DNA of 64,000 nucleotides. Source: UBA4644 sp964541085. Lineage in GTDB: Bacteria; Bacillota; Clostridia; Oscillospirales; Butyricicoccaceae. Positions 6,495 to 14,206 of this stretch are shown piece after piece (position 1 is the first letter of the stretch; each line of letters starts with the position of its first letter). The translations under genes were made by a program, and so were the position numbers. Where the stretch lies: the NCBI GenBank assembly GCA_964541085.1, contig CAZIPA010000005.1, positions 1 through 64,000 of the forward strand, given 5' to 3'. Under the pieces are notes generated by a model. The model was not told where the DNA came from. It worked only from the letters and a program-made list of their open reading frames with translations, and made no database searches.

Positions 6495-8540
6495 ATGGCA
6501 AAGGATATTGATGAGCTGCTTCGGGGCGTTTTTGGCGGCAGTGCCCAGCGCACCATTTCCACCCAGAAGGCTGAACGCTATCTGGAGCAATCCCGGCAGA
6601 TGAACGCCGGACTGGATGCCATACAGCGGCAGCAGGAGGATACCAATGCCCGTCTTCAAAAGCAGCTGGAAGAGCTGAAACGGCTCAGCGGTGAGCTGGA
6701 TCTGGATCAGATTCAGCAGGAGGTAGAGCGGGATTTTGGCATTTCTCAGCCGCACGAGGCACAGACCGCAGCCGCTGTGGCAGAGGATTCCAAGCCTGCC
6801 GCCATGCAGTTTTCCTCCTTTTTACCGGTGCTGTCGGATAAGCTGATCGGGCAGGATGCCTTTTTGAAAAGTCTGGTGATTGCCTTCAAGCGACCTTATG
6901 TGATCGGTTGGGATGAGCCGCAGGGCCTGCGGAATGCCATGCTGGTGTACGGAAGACCCAACACCGGCCGGCATACGGCGCTGCGGCTGATGGCAGAGGA
7001 AATGTCCGGGGCGGGATTGCTGCCGAAGGACGGTCTGCGGACGCTGGATCTGGCGCTGTACCCCAGTGCCGCCGAGGAAAAGCTCTTTTTGCAGGATCTG
7101 TATCAGGCGCTGCAATCCGGCGGAATCCTGGTGCTGGATCATTATGAAAGCTGCCACCCGGCCTTTTTGCAGCAGCTGGCAGAACTGATCTGCACCGGCA
7201 AGCTGAATCTTGCTTCCCGCTATGTGATGCAGAAGGGGCATCTGGTGGATGCCGGAACGGCGCTGTCCTCCCAGACTGTGGGGGCGCTTCATGCCAACGG
7301 CTGCTATCTGGTCATCGTATCGGAAAAGGGGCGGGATGCGCTGGCGGGAGCTTTCGGCGCAAAGGTTGTGGATGCTCTGGGCGATCATTGCGAAACCGGG
7401 CTCCTTTCCCCGGAGGATCTGGAAAAGATCGGTGCTGTTCAATGGAAAAAGCTACAGGAGCGTGCTGAAAAGCAGTTGGGCTTTACACTCACTGCGGCAG
7501 AAGAGATTCACAGCTTTTTTGCCGGAAAATATTCTGCGAAAAACGGCATTGGTGAGCTGCTGCGCTGCGTAGATGACTGCTTCCGCGGACTGGCGCAGTA
7601 CAAGCTGGAAAAGGATGCTCCGGCGCAGGAGGTTGCCGTCACGGCGGAGGATGGCAGACTGTTCGCACAGCTGGACGGCGTGAAGGTGGATATGCTTTCG
7701 CTGCTGCCGGCCGGATATCAGGGCGAGATGGATGCGGTTCGGGCTGAAATGGATAAAATTGTTGGACTCCGGGAAATCAAGCAATATGTGCTTTCGCTGG
7801 AGGATCACTATAAGGTGCAAAAGCTCCGGGCGGCGCAGGGTCTGAAAACCGGCAGCGTCTCCATGCATATGATCTTCACCGGCAATCCCGGCACCGGAAA
7901 AACCACCATTGCCCGGCTGATTTCCAAATATCTGAAGGCCATCGGCGTGCTTTCCGGCGGTCAGCTGGTGGAGGTGACACGGGCCGATCTGGTGGGAAAA
8001 TATGTGGGACACACGGCACCGCTGACCACACAGGTGATCAAAAGCGCACTGGGCGGCGTGCTGTTTATTGATGAAGCATACTCCCTGTATCGCGGCGGAG
8101 ATGACAGCTTTGGCCTGGAGGCCATTGACACGCTGGTGAAGGGCATGGAGGATCATCGGGATGATTTGATCGTGATTCTTGCCGGTTATACGGATGAAAT
8201 GGAGACCTTTTTGGGGGCAAACTCTGGTCTGCGCAGCCGCTTCCCGAATATTCTGGAGTTCCCGGACTACACAGGAGAAGAGCTGGCAGCCATTGCGGAG
8301 ATCAATGCGACCTCCCGTGGCTATCGCATTGCCGAGGATGCCAAAACCGCATTGCTGGACTATTTCTGCGTGATTCAGGCCATGGGCAGCCGGGAAAGCG
8401 GCAACGGCCGACTGGCGCGGAATGTGATCGAAGCTGCCATTCTGGCGCAGGCAAAGCGGGCAATTCAGCAGCCGGATACGCCGCTGGATCTGCTGCAAGC
8501 CTGTGATTTTGATCTGTTTGAAGCACCTGCCGCAGAATAA
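6495..8540 (+). CDS. Double-AAA ATPase (SpoVK/CbbX-like C-terminal module)
   Basis: Protein of 681 residues. An N-terminal helical, Q-rich stretch (1-95) is followed by a degenerate AAA domain (about 110-330), whose P-loop reads GRPNTGRHT at 153-161 with the Walker Lys replaced by Arg. The C-terminal AAA domain (about 405-670) is intact: GNPGTGKT at 463-470, Walker B VLFIDEA around Asp526/Glu527, and an arginine-finger region (GLRSRFPN). The C-terminal half matches the CbbX/SpoVK (CfxQ) family of remodelling ATPases, some of which assist sporulation, RuBisCO activation or type VII secretion. The target is not evident here. AGGAGG at 6481-6486 sets the start. Confidence 0.85.
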   Translation: MAKDIDELLRGVFGGSAQRTISTQKAERYLEQSRQMNAGLDAIQRQQEDTNARLQKQLEELKRLSGELDLDQIQQEVERDFGISQPHEAQTAAAVAEDSKPAAMQFSSFLPVLSDKLIGQDAFLKSLVIAFKRPYVIGWDEPQGLRNAMLVYGRPNTGRHTALRLMAEEMSGAGLLPKDGLRTLDLALYPSAAEEKLFLQDLYQALQSGGILVLDHYESCHPAFLQQLAELICTGKLNLASRYVMQKGHLVDAGTALSSQTVGALHANGCYLVIVSEKGRDALAGAFGAKVVDALGDHCETGLLSPEDLEKIGAVQWKKLQERAEKQLGFTLTAAEEIHSFFAGKYSAKNGIGELLRCVDDCFRGLAQYKLEKDAPAQEVAVTAEDGRLFAQLDGVKVDMLSLLPAGYQGEMDAVRAEMDKIVGLREIKQYVLSLEDHYKVQKLRAAQGLKTGSVSMHMIFTGNPGTGKTTIARLISKYLKAIGVLSGGQLVEVTRADLVGKYVGHTAPLTTQVIKSALGGVLFIDEAYSLYRGGDDSFGLEAIDTLVKGMEDHRDDLIVILAGYTDEMETFLGANSGLRSRFPNILEFPDYTGEELAAIAEINATSRGYRIAEDAKTALLDYFCVIQAMGSRESGNGRLARNVIEAAILAQAKRAIQQPDTPLDLLQACDFDLFEAPAAE

Positions 8541-8546
8541 CAAAAG

Positions 8547-8585
8547 CCGGGCGGAGGATTATTCCTCCGGCCCGGACTTCTTTTT
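8547..8585. terminator. Bidirectional terminator between AAA gene and recombinase
   Basis: An arm at 8547-8558 pairs with 8563-8575 (one bulge, 4-nt loop). It is followed by a T run on the plus strand (about 8580-8586) and by TTTTG on the minus strand. The recombinase stop codon lies in the loop, so the hairpin serves both convergent genes. Confidence 0.8.
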
Positions 8586-9575
8586 TGCCAGCTGATTCAA
8601 GGGGTTGGCTTCGGCGGCTTCCCGCAGATTTTGATCGACAACATGGGTGTAGATTTGCGTGGTGTCCAGACCCTCATGGCCAAGAACCTCCTTCAATGTG
8701 CGCACATCCACGCCGTTCTGATACATCAGGGTGGCCGCCGTGTGCCGCAGCTTGTGAACGGAGCAGTGCTTTTGCGCAAGCCCGGCTGCCGCCAGATACT
8801 TTTTCACCAGCGCCTTTACCGTCTGCACATCAATTCGATTTCCCTGACGGCTGATAAACAAAGCGTTGCGGCTGGAAGCGTTGGGAGTGATTCGGTGGGG
8901 AAGATAGTCCCGGATGGCGTTCAGGCAGGCTTGATTCAGATAAACCATCCGTTCCTTGTTGCCCTTACCCAAAAGCCGCAGACGATCCTCGGAAATATCC
9001 TGCATATCAATATTCACCAGCTCAGATACCCGCATTCCGCAATTCAAAAACAGCGTGATGATGCAATAATCCCGTTCCCGGTTGATCCCGTCCACAGCCT
9101 CCAGCAGGGCGATGCTTTCCTGTAGGGTGAGATACTTGGGCAGCTCCTTCCGGGGGCGGGGCGTATCCAGACTGAGCGTTGGATTTTCTTCAATCAGCTG
9201 CATTTTTCCGCAATAATAATTGTAAAGCCCACGAAGCGCAGAAGTTTTTCTTGCCCGTGCCCGGAGATCGTTTCCATAGGTGGTGGAGGGACTGCTGTGA
9301 TATTTTGGGCGTTTCCGGGCGGCAAAGATGAGAAAATCCAGAATATCCGCCCGTGTCACGCTGCGCAGCAGCTCCAGATCTACGGCGTCAATGGAGATTT
9401 CATCAAATGCCAGATCGGGAGGGGAGACCATTCCTCGTTTTTGCAGCAAAAAGCGGAAAAAAGTTCGCAAATCCAGAAAATATTCATTGACAGTGTTGGG
9501 AGATCGTCCCATAATGGTTTCCAGATAAACCAGATAATCCCGCAGCACCGGCGGGGCATCGTTCAGATGATCCAT
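8559..9575 (-). CDS. Xer-type tyrosine recombinase
   Basis: Site-specific recombinase of 338 residues, longer than canonical XerC/XerD (about 300). It has an N-terminal SAM-like core-binding domain (10-130) and a catalytic domain (145-320). The catalytic set is visible: Arg182 (CGMRVSEL), the GKGNKER lysines (204/207), H274-x2-R277, His300 (LGHEG) and nucleophile Tyr309. The N-terminal domain carries an extra loop around 50-75. No phage or transposon genes adjoin it and no flanking direct repeat is evident, so a chromosome-dimer-resolution role is as likely as integrase of a lost element. Confidence 0.88.
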   Translation of the reverse strand: MDHLNDAPPVLRDYLVYLETIMGRSPNTVNEYFLDLRTFFRFLLQKRGMVSPPDLAFDEISIDAVDLELLRSVTRADILDFLIFAARKRPKYHSSPSTTYGNDLRARARKTSALRGLYNYYCGKMQLIEENPTLSLDTPRPRKELPKYLTLQESIALLEAVDGINRERDYCIITLFLNCGMRVSELVNIDMQDISEDRLRLLGKGNKERMVYLNQACLNAIRDYLPHRITPNASSRNALFISRQGNRIDVQTVKALVKKYLAAAGLAQKHCSVHKLRHTAATLMYQNGVDVRTLKEVLGHEGLDTTQIYTHVVDQNLREAAEANPLNQLAKKKSGPEE

Positions 9576-9616
9576 AAGTAAGCTTCCTCAAACAGATTTT
9601 CGAAAGGCGTGTTCGT

Positions 9617-10018
9617 GTGTTTTATCAGATTTTGTATCATCCTGTGTATGGCAGCTTTACGCTGGCCTCTGATGAATATTATATCAAAATGCTGCGATTT
9701 GGCAAGCAGATTCCGGAAAACAATCTGTGTACTGCGCCGCCGGAGGTGCTGCGGCAGGCATTGCAGCAGCTTCAGCAGTATCTGGACGGGACACGGCGGG
9801 CGTTTACCGTTCCTGTGGCACTGGATGGCACGGACTTCAGCCGCCGGGTCTGGCAGGCGCTGCTGGACATTCCATACGGAGAAACCCGCAGCTATGGTCA
9901 GATTGCAGCCGCGCTGGGAATGCCGGGCGGCGCACGGGCTGTGGGCAATGCCTGCGGAAAAAATCCTATTGGCATTTTGATTCCGTGTCATCAGCAGAGC
10001 AAACATAATACATTATAA
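9617..10018 (+). pseudogene. ogt: Truncated methylated-DNA--protein-cysteine methyltransferase
   Basis: A GTG start after a CGAAAGG site opens a 133-residue frame that matches Ogt/MGMT: an N-terminal domain, then the DNA-binding domain with IPYGETRSYGQIAAALG, GARAVGNACGKNP and the active-site segment IPCH. In intact enzymes PCHR is followed by about 25 residues including a G-x-YGGG stretch. Here the frame departs directly after PCH (PCHQQSKHNTL) and stops. The alkyl-acceptor Cys is present but the following Arg and the C-terminal helix are gone, so it is very likely inactive. The break falls around 9988-9992, just before a repeat-rich intergenic stretch. Confidence 0.8.
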
Positions 10019-10038
10019 ATAGAGTAACAGAAAAGAAT

Positions 10039-10097
10039 ACCGTATTTCGGATGAACGGCGAAACAGCGGAAAAGTTGCCCGTTGCCCGAAATACGGT
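10039..10097. terminator. Long hairpin between convergent genes
   Basis: ACCGTATTTCGG (10039-10050) pairs perfectly with 10086-10097, and an inner 5-bp stem (10054-10058 with 10079-10083) extends it. T-rich tracts follow on both strands, better on the minus side. Likely terminator for the ABC-permease operon reading leftward. Confidence 0.55.
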
Positions 10098-10114
10098 CAT
10101 TTTGCCTCCCTTAA

Positions 10115-10142
10115 ATGATACAAAATATTGATTTTGTATCAT
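10115..10142. repeat. Perfect 12-bp inverted repeat
   Basis: ATGATACAAAAT (10115-10126) and its exact complement (10131-10142) flank a 4-nt loop. The right arm is part of a 20-nt segment (10130-10149) that matches codons 4-10 of the truncated ogt (9628-9647) with one mismatch. Together with the long hairpin it fills the gap between two damaged or incomplete loci. Confidence 0.6.
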
Positions 10143-10172
10143 CATGTGTCAGCTTCATCCGGCCTCCTCTTT

Positions 10173-11348
10173 TCAGCTGTGATTCATGGCCTGAATGGGA
10201 TCCAGCCTTGCGGCACGGTATGCCGGAAGGATTCCGAAAAAAATTCCGCAAAGCGCGGCGCTGGCAAAGCTGATTCCATAGCTTGTCCGGAGCGCAGTCG
10301 GTAGGATTCCCGTAAGCGCCGCAATCATGGCCAGCAGCAGTCGGCTGAGCAGCATTCCGCACACGCCGCCGAGAATGCACAGCAGCAGCGCCTCGGTTAG
10401 AAACAACAGCAGAATCTCATGCTTTCCGGCACCCAGCGCACGATAGATTCCGATTTCCTGCATCCGTGCATCCACAGACGCAACCATGGTATTCATCACA
10501 CCGATCCCCCCTACAATAACGGAAATCACGGCTATCCCCCGCACCAGCGATGCGACTGCCCGGGTGATCCCAGTGAAGCTGGACAGATATTGATTTAGAT
10601 TTTCGTAGGAAATGGAAGTATTTGTCTTTCTTTGCAGCAGCTGCTGAACCTGATCTGCCACCTGGCCCAGCGCTTCTCCTTCCACTGCAACGGTAATTTT
10701 GTCCGGCGCAGCGGAAGCAGTCATGGTTTGCACTGCCGTGTATGGCACATAAACGATGCACGGAAGTGCGCTGCCCAGCAGTGCGGACAGGCTGGCAGAC
10801 TGGGAGCGGATCACGGCGCAAATGGTGAAAACCTCTGTAACATCAGCGACTGTCAAGCGAATTTCCTTGCCAACAATATTGGCGCGATGATAGACCGCTT
10901 CCGCAAAATCCGCATCAACCACCGCAATCTTTTCCCGCTGGAACACCTGTGCGGCGGTGGGCAAAGTACCGTGCAGCACCTCCAGATGGAAGATTTCCCC
11001 CAGCGAATTGTCAATCCCGAAGATTCCTGCGGCGCTTTTCCGATTTCGCAGACGCACTTCGCCGGAGAGAATGCTCAGGGGCATGGCGGCAGAAACCGCC
11101 TGCACATCCCGGACGGCATCCAGCAGTTCCTCCTGTATGTCCAGTGAGTCCGGACTGTAAAATGCCAGTCCGGAAATGCCGATGCGATCCAGCTGTTCCG
11201 CAATCCCCTGCTCTGCCGCCGATCCAAGGGAAAATACCGTGCTGACAGAGGTCATGCCGATGCATACAGCCAGCAGGCAGAGCCATGCACGAATGCCGGT
11301 GTGCGCCAGATTTTTTCCCGCCAAAAGCAGCATATCATTCCATTTCAT
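10173..11348 (-). CDS. MacB/FtsX-type ABC transporter permease
   Basis: Inner-membrane permease of 391 residues. TM1 is at about 14-36. A large extracytoplasmic MacB_PCD-type domain spans about 40-270, with three C-terminal transmembrane segments (about 275-300, 318-345, 352-378) in FtsX arrangement. DARMQEIGIYRALGAGKHEI before the second C-terminal helix is the typical FtsX/MacB signature. The start at 11348 overlaps the upstream adaptor gene by 14 bp. Such permeases need a cytosolic ATPase; none is encoded here. It likely exports a peptide, lipid or drug together with the adaptor. Confidence 0.85.
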   Translation of the reverse strand: MKWNDMLLLAGKNLAHTGIRAWLCLLAVCIGMTSVSTVFSLGSAAEQGIAEQLDRIGISGLAFYSPDSLDIQEELLDAVRDVQAVSAAMPLSILSGEVRLRNRKSAAGIFGIDNSLGEIFHLEVLHGTLPTAAQVFQREKIAVVDADFAEAVYHRANIVGKEIRLTVADVTEVFTICAVIRSQSASLSALLGSALPCIVYVPYTAVQTMTASAAPDKITVAVEGEALGQVADQVQQLLQRKTNTSISYENLNQYLSSFTGITRAVASLVRGIAVISVIVGGIGVMNTMVASVDARMQEIGIYRALGAGKHEILLLFLTEALLLCILGGVCGMLLSRLLLAMIAALTGILPTALRTSYGISFASAALCGIFFGILPAYRAARLDPIQAMNHS

Positions 11349-12345
11349 AGAAAACCGCCGTTCCTTCCTCATATTGATCCGGATATTCTACCAGCAGCAC
11401 ATCCGGGGAGACGCCGCTGCACAGCTCCACAGAATCCTCCAGCTCCAGTCCCGTGCTGACAATATGCTTTTTCAGTCGCCCGTTTTCAATGGTAAAAACA
11501 TATTCCTGCTGATTTTCGTCCTGTCCTACGCAGGTGTAAGGGGCAAGCTGCACCTGTGGAAGCACCTGCGTGATGACCCGCACCGTGGCGGAATAGCCGG
11601 GCTTCAGCAGGGGTGACGCAGAAGAAAGTGAGATGCAAACGGTGGTTTCCGCTGCGGTATTGCCCAAAAGGCTGCCGCTCTGCCGGGCGTAGGGCTGGAT
11701 CCGGTCGATGCTGCCGGAAAGGCCGGACAGCGAAAATGCCGGGATCCGGATGGTACAGCTCTGCTGCTCCTGCAAGCGTCCTACAGTGCTTTCATCTGCC
11801 GTTGCCTGAATCTCCAGCTGTGTCAGATCGCTGATTTCCACACAGGGAAACAGTCGGGAAACCGATTCGCCCGGACGCCCGGAAACACGCATAACCGTGC
11901 CATCCAAATCGCTGTAAAGGGTATAAACTTGCTCCCCGGATTCCGCCGTTGGCTGTGCCGCAAAGGCTTGCAGGCTCTCCTCTGCCCCGTCCAGATCACC
12001 GGCCTCCAGCAGCGAAAGTACCGATTGCAGTGCCGCTGCATCCACGGAAGCCTGCGCCTGTACATCGTCGATCCGCCGCAGCTTTATCAGCGGGTCGCCC
12101 CGATGCACCTGCTGCCCCTCCTGCACATAGCAGCGGAGCACCTCAGCCGCCCCTTCCGAATAATATTGCCGCCGATCCTTTTCCGCCACAGTGCCATAGA
12201 GCGTTACGGTATCCTGCACCGTAGAAACCTGCATGGAACGCAGGGACACCACCGGCCGAAGCGACTGTGTCCGATAGGGACTGCAATAATACAGCCCGAC
12301 GATCATCGCTGCCGTTGCCGCCACAGCAGCCAGGATTTTTTTCAT
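11335..12345 (-). CDS. Periplasmic adaptor (HlyD/MFP-like) of an ABC exporter
   Basis: Protein of 336 residues with an N-terminal membrane anchor (about 5-22). A barrel/lipoyl-like half (EGQQVHRGDPLIKL, then DGTVMRVSGRPGESV) flanks a short helical hairpin of about 45 residues, shorter than in Gram-negative adaptors. Beta-barrel and C-terminal domains follow. Start: CAGGGAGGG lies directly against an ATG at 12351 but 6-7 nt from the ATG at 12345, so 12345 is preferred. It forms an operon with the FtsX-type permease; this adaptor-plus-permease pair is the usual MacAB-like arrangement minus MacB's ATPase domain. Confidence 0.82.
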   Translation of the reverse strand: MKKILAAVAATAAMIVGLYYCSPYRTQSLRPVVSLRSMQVSTVQDTVTLYGTVAEKDRRQYYSEGAAEVLRCYVQEGQQVHRGDPLIKLRRIDDVQAQASVDAAALQSVLSLLEAGDLDGAEESLQAFAAQPTAESGEQVYTLYSDLDGTVMRVSGRPGESVSRLFPCVEISDLTQLEIQATADESTVGRLQEQQSCTIRIPAFSLSGLSGSIDRIQPYARQSGSLLGNTAAETTVCISLSSASPLLKPGYSATVRVITQVLPQVQLAPYTCVGQDENQQEYVFTIENGRLKKHIVSTGLELEDSVELCSGVSPDVLLVEYPDQYEEGTAVFYEME

Positions 12346-12359
12346 TCCCATCCCTCCCT

Positions 12360-12395
12360 GCTGATATTCTGATTCTTTTTACGCAAAATATCAGC
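12360..12395. promoter_or_regulatory. Inverted repeat between divergent genes
   Basis: GCTGATATT (12360-12368) and its exact complement (12387-12395) are separated by 18 bp, inside the 67-bp gap between the adaptor gene (leftward) and the Cys-rich small gene (rightward). It could be an operator controlling one or both. No regulator gene adjoins. Confidence 0.4.
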
Positions 12396-12412
12396 AAAAA
12401 GGAGGATTTGAA

Positions 12413-12544
12413 ATGCAGATTCCCTGTTCCGAAACCGGATGCTTTTATCAGGATTTTGGTGAGTGCCTTTTGACCCGGGCCACGGCGGGCGGCGTTCGCG
12501 GAAAAGCGTGTCCTTATTTTAGGCCCAAGCGTTCCGATCTTTGA
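12413..12544 (+). CDS. Small Cys-rich protein (43 residues)
   Basis: AGGAGG eight bases before ATG opens a 43-codon frame. Cysteines fall as CSETGCFYQDFGEC then CPYF, i.e. Cys5, Cys10, Cys19 and Cys34, a plausible zinc or iron-sulfur site. The C-x4-C-x8-C spacing and aromatic residues recall a family of very short clostridial proteins often mis-annotated as hydroxymyristoyl-ACP dehydratase. It stands alone with a strong terminator behind it. Function unknown. The ribosome binding site, terminator and cysteine pattern make it a real gene. Confidence 0.75.
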   Translation: MQIPCSETGCFYQDFGECLLTRATAGGVRGKACPYFRPKRSDL

Positions 12545-12570
12545 GCAAAACAGGCCGCAAAAACAGCACA

Positions 12571-12604
12571 CCCTCCGTATGAACAGCATACGGAGGGCTT
12601 TTTT
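12571..12604 (+). terminator. Terminator after the small Cys-rich gene
   Basis: CCCTCCGTATG (12571-12581) pairs perfectly with 12587-12597 over a 5-nt loop, followed by C and six T. It may also stop the convergent sipL-like transcript, since TGTGCTGTTTTT follows on the minus strand. Confidence 0.9.
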
Positions 12605-12611
12605 CATTCGG

Positions 12612-14093
12612 TTATGTGCTGAAGGGAATCAGAATCAGCTGGCCGGGGGTCAGGCCGCCGTCCTCCAGTCGGTTGGCAGAGAGAATTTCATCGGTGCGGG
12701 CACCATATTGCCGGGCAATGCTCCAGACGGTCTCCTTTGGCTCGGCAGAACGCAGCACCAGCGTTCCGGCGGGCGGCAGACTCCGGGGCTTTTCCCGCTC
12801 CAGCGAACAGGCGCTGACCTGCCGGCAGCCGCTGCAAAGCTGCCCTCTTCCCTGCAACAGCGCCCGAAAGCGCAGGGAGATTCGTCCGTCACTTTCCGCC
12901 TGACAAAGAAGCTCCCGCAGACAGGCACGCACGGAAAGCTGCTCCAGACAGACACTTTCCTCCGATTCCACCGTCAGGGTGTGCTCGGCGCAATGCAGCT
13001 TGCCCCGGGAGCAGCAATAGAGGATTCGGAAGCTGTAGGTTCCCAGAAGCTTCCCTTCCCCGGCGCTTCCCCGGGCGCACCAGCGGCAGTTGACGATCCG
13101 CATCGCTGCTTCCTCCGGCGCGAAAACTTCGTTGACCGGGATCAGCGTTTCCGTCTGGCGCAGTGCGGGACAGTTCAGCGCTTCCGTCTGACATTCGCTT
13201 TCAAATCCGGTGCTATAGGCGTCCTGAAGGACGGAAAACCGCCGCTTTCGCACGACCTTTGCCCAGGCACAGCCGGTGATATTGCAGGAGAGCACAGGCA
13301 TCTCCCCCTCCAGCAGATTCACCTGACTCTGCATGGTCTGATATTCCACCGTGACAGCATCCCCGCTTTCAGCGCTCTCACATTCCAGCACCTGAGAATA
13401 GGGAATCAGCACCTCCTGCACACGGGTCTCCTGTCCCTCCAGCAGCACCGCCCGGAGGCAGACATTGCCCCGCAGCATCAGCTTTTTGGTCAGAATGCGC
13501 TGCTCCTCCTGTCGCCATTCCAGCTCATATTGCAGCAGCCGGCCGGTCACATTCAGCCGAACCTCATCGGATGCGGTGATTTTCTTTTCCGCCACGGCAC
13601 AGAGAACCTCCAGCTCCACCTGTTCCGTCAGCGACTGCATCCCCTCCTCCGGCTTGCCATGAAGGCCCTCTGACAGCGTAAGCTGCTGCCGCTGATACAG
13701 TCTGGCCTGCATGGAAAGCTGGGTTTGCAGCTGCAGCTTGCGGGGATTCCGGAGAAGCGCCTCGGCACGGACGACCTCCAGATGCAGCTCTGCCACATCC
13801 TCCGCCGTGCAGCCGGGCAGGGCGTATTCCTGGGAGAAGGGAATGCTTCCCCGGACAAACTGGCAGGTCTCCTCTTCCGTCAGGCAGACTGCCTCCATTT
13901 CCACCACGCCCTCCACCAGCAGTGCGTCTTTTTTCAGACTGCGCTGCCGAATCTGGCAGACGGCGTTGGCCGTAAGCACTCCGTAAACATCCGCCAGTGT
14001 ATCCGGAACGATGACTTCCGCGCTCTCCTCCCGGGTCTGTTCTGTCTGCGTCAGCAGTACATAACGATCATAGTGATTTTTTATCAGTTCCAT
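12612..14093 (-). CDS. SipL-like SPOCS/LysM sporulation protein
   Basis: Protein of 493 residues with SPOCS (DUF3794) beta-rich repeats through about residues 1-430 and a C-terminal LysM domain (about 448-491: ETVWSIARQYGARTDEILSANRL..LTPGQLILIP). Length and order match Clostridioides SipL, which binds SpoIVA and is needed to assemble the spore coat in the mother cell. There is no signal peptide, as expected for a coat morphogenesis factor. It lies downstream of a terminated rsgA. On the minus strand a CATAGGATA element (14140-14132) upstream of the start fits a CATA-N3-TA mother-cell sigma -10, offered only as a possibility. Confidence 0.82.
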   Translation of the reverse strand: MELIKNHYDRYVLLTQTEQTREESAEVIVPDTLADVYGVLTANAVCQIRQRSLKKDALLVEGVVEMEAVCLTEEETCQFVRGSIPFSQEYALPGCTAEDVAELHLEVVRAEALLRNPRKLQLQTQLSMQARLYQRQQLTLSEGLHGKPEEGMQSLTEQVELEVLCAVAEKKITASDEVRLNVTGRLLQYELEWRQEEQRILTKKLMLRGNVCLRAVLLEGQETRVQEVLIPYSQVLECESAESGDAVTVEYQTMQSQVNLLEGEMPVLSCNITGCAWAKVVRKRRFSVLQDAYSTGFESECQTEALNCPALRQTETLIPVNEVFAPEEAAMRIVNCRWCARGSAGEGKLLGTYSFRILYCCSRGKLHCAEHTLTVESEESVCLEQLSVRACLRELLCQAESDGRISLRFRALLQGRGQLCSGCRQVSACSLEREKPRSLPPAGTLVLRSAEPKETVWSIARQYGARTDEILSANRLEDGGLTPGQLILIPFST

Positions 14094-14162
14094 GATGGCT
14101 CCTTCTCCCTTTTCAGAATGATTTCCTGCTGTATCCTATGCAGGAAAAGGGCCCTTCAGACC

Positions 14163-14189
14163 AAAAGAAAAAGACCGAAAAACTCGGTC
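14163..14189 (-). terminator. Terminator after rsgA
   Basis: On the minus strand GACCGA (14189-14184) pairs with TCGGTC (14178-14173) around a T-rich loop, followed by TTTTTCTTTT. It closes the long cdaA-to-rsgA block. Upstream of sipL an 8-bp inverted repeat (14122-14129 with 14140-14147) lies in the leader. Confidence 0.8.
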
Positions 14190-14206
14190 TTTTCAGTGTA
14201 TTTCGT

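Noticed and set aside
8559..10018. Recombinase plus truncated gene as a prophage or integrative-element remnant
   Set aside because: No phage, relaxase or transposase genes, no tRNA target and no flanking direct repeat pair of att type. The recombinase looks like a stand-alone Xer protein.
10115..10142. Perfect inverted repeat as an insertion-sequence end
   Set aside because: No transposase, no second copy in opposite orientation at a suitable distance, and no target-site duplication. A terminator-like or recombination scar explanation is simpler.
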